This document shows, one piece after another, positions 1-4,656 of a stretch of DNA of 7,406 bases. The translations under genes and the position numbers were made by a program. Within the stretch, counting starts at the first letter, position 1. The number at the start of each line of letters is the position of its first letter. Location: NCBI GenBank assembly GCA_937936215.1, contig CALGWX010000047.1, positions 1 through 7,406 on the forward strand, read 5' to 3'. Below the pieces are notes generated by a model. The model ran no database searches and was not told where the DNA came from. It was given only the letters and a program-made list of their open reading frames with translations. The stretch is from an uncultured Burkholderiaceae bacterium. GTDB lineage: Bacteria > Pseudomonadota > Gammaproteobacteria > Burkholderiales > Burkholderiaceae_F.

Positions 1-718
1 GCGCGTCGCGCGCGATCCGTATCGCGTCGTCGAGGTGCGGCCGGAGCGCGGCCGCGTTTGCACGCTGGTGCTGGCGCCGGAAAGCGGCCGGCCGCTGGCC
101 TTCAGGCCGGGCCAGTTCGGCTGGCTGACGCTGCGCGCCTCGCCGTTCGCACTGAAGGAGCATCCGTTTTCCATCGCCTCGGGCGCCGGGCGAGGCGACC
201 GCATCGAACTGGCGATCAAGGAACTCGGCGACTTCACGCGCACGATCCGCCACGTGCAGCCGGGCGAACGGGCGTATTTCGACGCCCCCTACGGCGCCTT
301 CAGCTGTGACCTGCTGCCCGGCGCGCGCGGCTACGTATTCGTCGCCGGCGGCATCGGCATCGCGCCGATCCTGAGCATGCTGCGCACGCTGGCCGACCGC
401 GGCGACCGCCGCCACCACGTCCTGTTCTACGGCAGCCGCTGCCGCGAGCGGATCGCGCTGCGCGAGCAGATCGACGCGCTGGTGCCGCGGCTCGACCTGA
501 AGGTGGTGCATGTGCTGCACGAACCGGAGGCCGACTGGGACGGCGAGCGCGGCCTGATCACGCGGGACCTTCTGGCGCGGCACCTGCCGCGGCCGCACGA
601 CGGCTACGAGTTCCTGATGTGCGGGCCGACGCCGATGACGCGCTCGGTCGAGGCGTCGCTGGCCGCCCTCGGCGTGCCGGCCGCGCGCGTGCACTCCGAG
701 ATCTTCGACTGGGTGTGA
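1..718 (+). CDS. Ferric-reductase-like flavoprotein, C-terminal FAD/NAD(P)H domain (5' partial)
   Basis: The reading frame is open from base 2, so the gene enters from outside the window; 238 residues are visible. The GTG at position 35 is not the true start, because the frame and recognisable family sequence (DPYRVVEV) continue upstream of it. The visible part is a complete ferredoxin-NADP-reductase-type module. It has an FAD-binding barrel with RPGQF (about residues 35-39) and HPFSIAS (about 54-60), the NAD(P)H-binding loop GGIGIAPI (about 116-123), CGPTPM (about 207-212), and a C-terminus ending in EIFDWV with the aromatic residue typical of this fold. In the ferric reductase / NADPH oxidase-like family this domain takes electrons from NAD(P)H via FAD and passes them to haems in an N-terminal membrane domain. 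That domain would lie to the left and is not seen. The HPFS form of the FAD motif and the adjacent cytochrome c favour this membrane family over a soluble reductase. The electron acceptor cannot be told from this fragment. Confidence 0.85.
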   Translation, partial: RVARDPYRVVEVRPERGRVCTLVLAPESGRPLAFRPGQFGWLTLRASPFALKEHPFSIASGAGRGDRIELAIKELGDFTRTIRHVQPGERAYFDAPYGAFSCDLLPGARGYVFVAGGIGIAPILSMLRTLADRGDRRHHVLFYGSRCRERIALREQIDALVPRLDLKVVHVLHEPEADWDGERGLITRDLLARHLPRPHDGYEFLMCGPTPMTRSVEASLAALGVPAARVHSEIFDWV

Positions 719-720
719 CG

Positions 721-1113
721 ATGCTGCGCGAGACGCGCGCCCGCTGGCTGGCCGCCGCGACCGCGGTGGTGGTGGTCGCGCACGCCGCGCTGTTCGCCTG
801 GCTGCACAACCCGCGGCTGCCGGCCGACGCCGACGCGGTCGCGCCCGCGGCCGACAGCGCCGCCGACGAAGCGGGCCGCCGCGCCTTCGCCGAGATGAAC
901 TGCACCATGTGCCACTCGATCGCCGGCCAGGGCAACCCGGCCAGCCGGCTCGACGGCGTGGGCGGCCGCCTCGACCGCGAGGCGATCCGCGCCTGGACGG
1001 TCGGCGACGGTCCCGCGCGCGAGGCGCTGGGTGGTATGGCGCAGATGAAGTCGCGCTACGCCGACGATCCGCGGCTGGATGCAGTGGTCGAGTTCCTGGC
1101 GCGGCAGCGGTGA
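721..1113 (+). CDS. Small membrane-anchored mono-haem cytochrome c
   Basis: This is a 130-residue protein starting at ATG 721, 2 bases after the stop of the flavoreductase, so it is probably co-transcribed and translationally coupled. A longer in-frame extension back to 619 exists but overlaps the conserved end of the upstream gene and is rejected. Residues about 9-28 form a hydrophobic signal/anchor segment after an Arg-rich start, so the protein should be exported and may stay tethered to the membrane. A linker rich in Ala, Asp and Pro follows (about 30-50). The single haem-binding motif CTMCH is at residues 61-65. Met106 or Met109 in the GGMAQM segment is the likely distal axial ligand, and the C-terminal helix (about 115-130) resembles the closing helix of class I cytochromes c. 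It probably exchanges electrons with the neighbouring reductase or a nearby respiratory component. The partner is inferred from position only. Confidence 0.85.
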   Translation: MLRETRARWLAAATAVVVVAHAALFAWLHNPRLPADADAVAPAADSAADEAGRRAFAEMNCTMCHSIAGQGNPASRLDGVGGRLDREAIRAWTVGDGPAREALGGMAQMKSRYADDPRLDAVVEFLARQR

Positions 1114-1136
1114 GCGCATCCTGCAGCCAGCGCGGC

Positions 1137-1166
1137 CGAAGCGCACGCGTGCGACAGCCTGCTTCG
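1137..1166. other. Inverted repeat between convergent genes (possible weak terminator)
   Basis: CGAAGC (1137-1142) pairs with GCTTCG (1161-1166). The interval includes the 10-bp palindrome GCACGCGTGC (1143-1152). It lies 23 bases after the cytochrome c stop and 29 bases before the end of the convergent toxin gene. There is no adjacent T-run; the nearest is TTTT about 20 bases on. If it ends transcription it is not a classical intrinsic terminator, and in such GC-rich DNA the match may be chance. Confidence 0.25.
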
Positions 1167-1195
1167 CGTTGACCTGAGTCGCAGCGTTTTCGTGG

Positions 1196-1624
1196 CTAGT
1201 CGCCCTCGTCAGCCCAAGGGTCGATCACGGTGACGCTCAGGTCCTGGAAGTGGCGGAGGTTGCGCGTCGCCAGCGCGGCCCGCCGGGCGAGGGCGATACC
1301 GGCGATCTGCGTGTCGCGCAAGTCGATTGGTCGCCCCGCCTTCTGGTGGGCGGCCGCCAGGGCCGCCGCCTCGTTGGCAGCAGCGCCATCGAAGTCCAGC
1401 ACGCGGCCTTCGAGATCCTCCGCGAGCAGCCGCTCGAACGCCGATTCGAGATCCTGCCGTCGCCCGCCCTTGGGTAAGAGTGCCAGCCCCAGGCGCGCTT
1501 CGAACAGCGTGATGCTCGTGATCCAGACCGATTCGGCAGGCTGCCAGTCGAGCCAGCGCACGACCAATCGCTCGGGCGCAGCGCGCATCAGCGCCGACAG
1601 AACGTTGGTGTCGAGGATGATCAC
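1196..1624 (-). CDS. VapC/FitB-type PIN-domain ribonuclease toxin
   Basis: This is a 142-residue PIN-domain protein. The start chosen is the GTG at 1624-1622, because the protein then opens directly with the canonical first PIN strand (VIILDTNVLS). It also gives a 4-base GTGA overlap with the antitoxin stop, the usual arrangement in such operons. A longer ATG-started frame back to 1795 would only add translated antitoxin DNA. The acidic active-site residues are visible: Asp5 (LDTN), Glu42 (LFEARLG), Asp104 (DLRDTQIAGI), and the TRN box at 120-122 as in FitB. The family uses Mg2+ or Mn2+ to cut RNA, often tRNA or rRNA sites, and slows growth when free of antitoxin. The length is normal and all catalytic residues are present, so the toxin is probably active. 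The RNA target cannot be read from the sequence. Confidence 0.93.
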   Translation of the reverse strand: MIILDTNVLSALMRAAPERLVVRWLDWQPAESVWITSITLFEARLGLALLPKGGRRQDLESAFERLLAEDLEGRVLDFDGAAANEAAALAAAHQKAGRPIDLRDTQIAGIALARRAALATRNLRHFQDLSVTVIDPWADEGD

Positions 1625-1869
1625 TTGCCCAACGCCGCCGGGCGTGGCCTCTGACCCCTCAGTTCCGGCAGGTCGGTGGGGAGTCCAATGCGGCGAAAGC
1701 GCGCGGCGATGCGAGAACCCAACTGGCTGACCCTTCGGCTCTCTTCCCGTGCGGCGTTGCGAAGGATCTTGCGCACCTCCTCTTCCATGCTGCATCCGTG
1801 GCGCGCGGCGCGGCGCTTCAGCTTCACCTTGACATCCTCATCCAGGTGGCGGACGACGATTTGTGCCAT
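1621..1869 (-). CDS. VapB/FitA-type ribbon-helix-helix antitoxin
   Basis: This is an 82-residue antitoxin starting at ATG 1869-1867, preceded by a strong AAGGAG ribosome-binding site 6 bases upstream. Residues about 1-43 form a ribbon-helix-helix DNA-binding domain: the strand AQIVVRHL, then helices around DVKVKLKRRAARHG and SMEEEVRKILRNA. This closely follows the FitA pattern. The tail (about 44-82) carries GSRIAARFRRIGL and then DLPELRGQ. In FitAB complexes this region wraps over the PIN domain and places a basic residue in the active site. It is the first gene of the pair and overlaps the toxin start by 4 bases. The dimer normally represses its own promoter, and the tandem repeat upstream at 1893-1908 is a candidate site. 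Codon choice here looks somewhat less GC-biased than in the flanking genes, which would fit horizontal spread of such modules. Confidence 0.92.
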   Translation of the reverse strand: MAQIVVRHLDEDVKVKLKRRAARHGCSMEEEVRKILRNAAREESRRVSQLGSRIAARFRRIGLPTDLPELRGQRPRPAALGK

Positions 1870-1875
1870 CGCGGT

Positions 1876-1881
1876 CTCCTT
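1876..1881 (-). promoter_or_regulatory. Ribosome-binding site of the antitoxin gene
   Basis: On the minus strand AAGGAG lies 6 bases before the ATG at 1869. It is the clearest Shine-Dalgarno sequence in the window and fixes the antitoxin start. The toxin has no comparable site and probably depends on coupling, which would favour excess antitoxin. Confidence 0.8.
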
Positions 1882-1892
1882 CTTTCGCCGCT

Positions 1893-1908
1893 CGATATCA
1901 CGCTATCA
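1893..1908. promoter_or_regulatory. Tandem 8-bp repeat, candidate antitoxin operator
   Basis: CGATATCA (1893-1900) is followed directly by CGCTATCA (1901-1908), two head-to-tail octamers matching at 7 of 8 positions. They sit 24-39 bases upstream of the antitoxin ATG. From memory, the FitAB operator in Neisseria uses TGCTATCA-like half-sites arranged as an inverted repeat; the second copy here matches that half-site at 7 of 8. The inverted partner is not seen, so operator function is inference from position and half-site likeness. Confidence 0.4.
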
Positions 1909-2004
1909 GAGCAATGGCGCGGCGCCCCTGTAGCCGGCAAGGGGTGGGCGTCGCGACGACACGCCTCATGCCGCAGATCGACCGGCGCAGGGCGACTCGC
2001 CGTC

Positions 2005-3198
2005 TCACCTCTGCGCCAGGAACCGCTCCACCAGCCGCACCCAGAACGTGGCGCCGATCGGGATCAGCTCGTCGTTGAAATCGAAGCTCGGGTTGTGCAG
2101 CAGGCACGGCCCCTCGCCATGGCCCGACAGGCGGTGCGCGCCGTCGCCGTTGCCGATGAACACGTAGGCGCCCGGCCGCGCCTGCAGCATGAAGGCGAAG
2201 TCCTCCGAGCCCATGGTTGGCTCGTAGCGGCCAAAGACGTTGTCTTCGCCGACCACCTCCGCCGCCACAGCGGCGGCGAAGGCCGCCTGTGCCGGGTCGT
2301 TGACGGTGGCGGGGTAGTAGCGCTCGAACTTCACCTGCGCGCTGGCGCCGTGCGCTTCGGCCGTCAGCCGCGCGATGCGGCGCATCTTCTCCTCCACGAG
2401 GTCAGTCACGCGCGCATCGAAGGTGCGCACGCCGCCGGCGATGAAGGCCGTGTCGGGCACCACGTTGACGGCGTCGCCCGCCTTGATGATCGTCACCGAA
2501 AGCACGGCGGCGTCGATCGGCTTCTTGTTGCGGGTGACGATCGCCTGCAGCCCTTGCACGATCTGCACCGCGACGAACACCGGGTCCACGCCCAGGTGCG
2601 GCAGCGCCGCGTGCGCGCCGCGGCCGGTGACGGTGATCTCGAAGCGGTTGCCGGAGGCCATCATCGGCCCCGGCGTGGTCGCGAACTGGCCGACGGCGAG
2701 GTTCGGCCAGTTGTGCATGGCGAAGACCGCGTCGCAGGGGAAGCGCTCGAACAGCCCGTCATCGATCATTTTCTGCGCGCCGGCGCCGCCTTCCTCGGCC
2801 GGCTGGAAGATGAAGTTCACCGTGCCGTCGAACGGCCGCAGCGCCGCCAGGTACTTCGCCGCCGCCAGCAGCATGGCGGTATGGCCGTCGTGGCCGCAGG
2901 CGTGCATCGTGTTGGCGTGCTTCGAGGCGTGCTCGAAGCGGTTGGCCTCGGCGATCGGCAGCGCGTCCATGTCGGCGCGCAGGCCGATCGAGCGGCTGCC
3001 GCTGCCGTTGCGCAGCACGCCGACCACCCCGGTGCCGGCCAGCCCCCGGTGCACCTCGATGCCCCAGGCGGCGAGCAGCTGCGCCACCCGGTCACTGGTG
3101 CGGTGCTCCTGGTAGGCGAGTTCGGGGTGGGCGTGGATGTCGCGGCGGATCGCCTGGATCTCGGTGCGGACTTGGACGATGCGGTCGATCAGGTTCAT
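2005..3198 (-). CDS. M20D-family amidohydrolase (hippurate hydrolase / N-acyl-L-amino acid hydrolase type)
   Basis: This is a 397-residue cytoplasmic metallopeptidase-fold enzyme of normal length for the family. The ATG start at 3198 places the usual opening helix before the conserved DIHAHPELAYQE segment (about 20-31). The family's features are visible in order: GLRADMDALPI (72-82), MHACGHDGH (98-106), PAEEGG (133-138), AMHNWP (160-165), a dimerisation (lid) domain with TGRGAHAALP and the GDAVNVVP segment, GSEDF near the C-terminus, and LLHNPSF with His368. By family comparison Cys101, His103, Glu136, His162 and His368 bind the di-metal centre and Glu135 is the general base. The reaction is hydrolysis of an N-acyl or aroyl amino acid to the free amino acid. 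Benzoyl-glycine, acetyl-amino acids, indole-acetyl conjugates or p-aminobenzoyl-glutamate are all possible substrates. No good ribosome-binding site is seen. The gene is divergent from the ArgE-like gene. Confidence 0.92.
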   Translation of the reverse strand: MNLIDRIVQVRTEIQAIRRDIHAHPELAYQEHRTSDRVAQLLAAWGIEVHRGLAGTGVVGVLRNGSGSRSIGLRADMDALPIAEANRFEHASKHANTMHACGHDGHTAMLLAAAKYLAALRPFDGTVNFIFQPAEEGGAGAQKMIDDGLFERFPCDAVFAMHNWPNLAVGQFATTPGPMMASGNRFEITVTGRGAHAALPHLGVDPVFVAVQIVQGLQAIVTRNKKPIDAAVLSVTIIKAGDAVNVVPDTAFIAGGVRTFDARVTDLVEEKMRRIARLTAEAHGASAQVKFERYYPATVNDPAQAAFAAAVAAEVVGEDNVFGRYEPTMGSEDFAFMLQARPGAYVFIGNGDGAHRLSGHGEGPCLLHNPSFDFNDELIPIGATFWVRLVERFLAQR

Positions 3199-3304
3199 GG
3201 GGCGGTTGGCCAGTCGTGTCTGAGCGCAGGTCGTGCGGCAGCGGCCGCAGCGCGGCCGGGGCTGCGCGAGGCGAGGCCGATGCTACCCGCCGCAATTGGC
3301 GGCA

Positions 3305-3324
3305 GCCGCAGCGGCAGCTGCGGC
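3305..3324. repeat. Perfect GC-rich inverted repeat in divergent promoter region
   Basis: GCCGCAG (3305-3311) and CTGCGGC (3318-3324) form a 7-bp stem with a 6-base loop (CGGCAG). It is embedded in a run of imperfect GCN triplets. Another short inverted pair, CCGCC/GGCGG, lies just before it (3287-3302). It is about 80 bases upstream of the TACAAT element. It could be a regulator site or simple low-complexity DNA; the sequence does not decide. Confidence 0.35.
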
Positions 3325-3406
3325 GGCGGCCAGAGTCTCCTGTTGGGGCGCGGGCAAGCGGGCCGGCGCGCCGCTGTTCACGGTCACCGCGGCCGGTGGC
3401 GCTCCC

Positions 3407-3412
3407 TACAAT
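3407..3412 (+). promoter_or_regulatory. Candidate -10 element (TACAAT) for the argE-type operon
   Basis: TACAAT matches the sigma-70 -10 consensus at 5 of 6 bases. A partial -35 (GTCACC, 3383-3388, 3 of 6) lies 18 bases upstream. Transcription would begin near 3419, before the GGAG and GTG start of the following gene. The element overlaps the alternative ATG at 3411, which would then not be on the mRNA. The poor -35 suggests a weak or activator-dependent promoter. Confidence 0.5.
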
Positions 3413-3431
3413 GCCACGATCCGTTCTGCCT

Positions 3432-3435
3432 GGAG
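3432..3435 (+). promoter_or_regulatory. Ribosome-binding site selecting the GTG start of the argE-type gene
   Basis: GGAG lies 8 bases before GTG 3444, a normal spacing. No comparable purine-rich site precedes the ATG at 3411 in the same frame. This and the overlapping TACAAT are why GTG 3444 was preferred. Confidence 0.5.
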
Positions 3436-3443
3436 CCCGCCCT

Positions 3444-4652
3444 GTGTCTGCGCTCGCCGAAGCCGCCGTGGCCGCCGCGCCCTCGCGCGAGGCGCTGGCG
3501 ATGATCGACCGGCTGATCGCCATGCCGACGGTCAGCCGCGACTCGAACCTCGGCCTGATCGAGTTCGCCCGCGATCACCTGGCCGCGCTGGGCGCCAAGC
3601 CGCACCTCGTGTACGACCGCGCGCAGCGCAAGGCGAACCTGTTCTGCACGCTCGCCGACGACGCGGCCGCTGCGGCCACGCGCGGCATCGTGCTGTCGGG
3701 CCACACCGACACCGTGCCGGTGGACGGCCAGGAGTGGGCGAGCGACCCCTTCAAGGCCAGCCACCGCGACGGCCGCATCCACGGCCGCGGCAGCGCTGAC
3801 ATGAAGGGCTTCATTGCCATCGCGCTGGCGTGGGCGCCGCGGTTCCTCGCCGCGCAGTCGCGGCTTCCGGTGCACCTGGCGCTCACCTACGACGAGGAGA
3901 CGACCTTCATCGGCGTGCGCGGGCTGGTGGCCGATCTGGCCGAGCGCGGCATCAAGCCCGCCGGCTGCATCATCGGCGAGCCGACCGACATGCAGGCGAT
4001 CGTCGCCCACAAGGGCAAGCGCGACTTCTGCTGCCGCGTGCGCGGCCGCGAGGCCCATTCGTCGCTGACGCCGACGGCGGTCAACGCCATTGAGTACGCG
4101 GCGCAGATCGTCGGCTTCATCCGCGCGCTGGCCGCGAGGATGGCGCGCGAGGAGCCGAAGGATCCCCGCTTCGAGGTGCCGCACTCGACGCTGCAGACCG
4201 GCGTGATCCGCGGCGGCATCGCGGTGAACGTGGTGCCGCGCGACTGCGAGTTCGAGTTCGAGATGCGCAACATCCCGGCCACGCCGCACGAGGCGATGAC
4301 GCAGCCGATCCTCGAATACGCGCGGTCGCTGCTGCCCGAGATGCGCGCGGTCGCGCCGGAGGCCGACATCCACTTCGAGATGGGCATGGACCTGCCGGCC
4401 TTCGGCATCGCGCCCGACGCGCCGGTGGTCAAATGGGCGCAGCAGCTGGCGCGCACCGAGCACCTCGGCACCGGCGCGGTGAGCTTCGCCACCGAGGCTA
4501 GCGTCTTTTCGAGCATTGGCATCCCGACCGTGGTGCTCGGCCCCGGCTCGATCGCGCAGGCGCACAAGCCGGACGAGTACATCACCTATGCGCAGGTGGC
4601 GGCCTGCGAGCAGTTCTTCGCCCGCCTGTGCGAGGCGGCGCCGCCGGCTTGA
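3444..4652 (+). CDS. argE: Acetylornithine deacetylase (M20 ArgE/DapE family)
   Basis: From GTG 3444 this is a 402-residue cytoplasmic zinc hydrolase, close to usual ArgE length. The ATG at 3411 would add 11 residues (413 total) but overlaps the TACAAT element and lacks a ribosome-binding site. Family features are visible: LIAMPTVSRDSN (24-35), the first metal motif SGHTDTVPVD (85-94) with His87 and Asp89, GRGSADMKGF (114-123) with bridging Asp119, YDEETTFIGVRG (149-160) with catalytic Glu151 and metal ligand Glu152, GEPTD (178-182) with Glu179, a dimerisation domain opening with VAHKGKRDF, and QAHKPDEY near the end with metal ligand His374. The expected reaction is N2-acetyl-ornithine + water to ornithine + acetate in arginine synthesis. 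The SRDSNLGLIE wording is characteristic of ArgE annotations in Burkholderiales. Many betaproteobacteria also recycle acetyl groups through ArgJ, so a related acyl-amino-acid substrate is possible. The gene is followed after 4 bases by a molybdopterin oxidoreductase. Confidence 0.83.
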   Translation: MSALAEAAVAAAPSREALAMIDRLIAMPTVSRDSNLGLIEFARDHLAALGAKPHLVYDRAQRKANLFCTLADDAAAAATRGIVLSGHTDTVPVDGQEWASDPFKASHRDGRIHGRGSADMKGFIAIALAWAPRFLAAQSRLPVHLALTYDEETTFIGVRGLVADLAERGIKPAGCIIGEPTDMQAIVAHKGKRDFCCRVRGREAHSSLTPTAVNAIEYAAQIVGFIRALAARMAREEPKDPRFEVPHSTLQTGVIRGGIAVNVVPRDCEFEFEMRNIPATPHEAMTQPILEYARSLLPEMRAVAPEADIHFEMGMDLPAFGIAPDAPVVKWAQQLARTEHLGTGAVSFATEASVFSSIGIPTVVLGPGSIAQAHKPDEYITYAQVAACEQFFARLCEAAPPA

Positions 4653-4656
4653 TGCG

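Larger units (their letters stand above)
3199..3443. other. Divergent intergenic region between the two M20 hydrolase genes
   Basis: These 245 bases separate the starts of two oppositely transcribed genes. I see no supportable small gene; the open frames crossing it are GC-driven. It contains a GCN-rich patch at 3287-3330 with a perfect hairpin, and a promoter-like TACAAT just upstream of the ArgE-type gene. For the minus-strand amidohydrolase I see only a weak -10 candidate (TAGCAT at 3285-3280) with no matching -35, so its promoter is unassigned. Confidence 0.6.

Noticed and set aside
619..720. N-terminal extension of cytochrome c back to 619
   Set aside because: It overlaps the conserved CGPTPM-to-end part of the flavoreductase and would put an Arg-rich stretch before the export signal.
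1625..1795. N-terminal extension of the toxin back to an ATG at 1795
   Set aside because: The extra 57 residues are antitoxin-coding DNA in another frame, and the PIN fold begins right at the GTG 1624 start.
1798..3504. A long plus-strand open frame (568 codons) across the amidohydrolase and the divergent region
   Set aside because: It is antisense to the clearly recognisable M20D gene and has His/Arg/Ala-rich low-complexity composition with no family motif; GC-rich DNA makes such frames common.
3384..4565. A minus-strand open frame (393 codons) opposite the argE-type gene
   Set aside because: It is antisense to a well-supported M20 enzyme, has no motif, and its composition is that of a complement-strand artefact.
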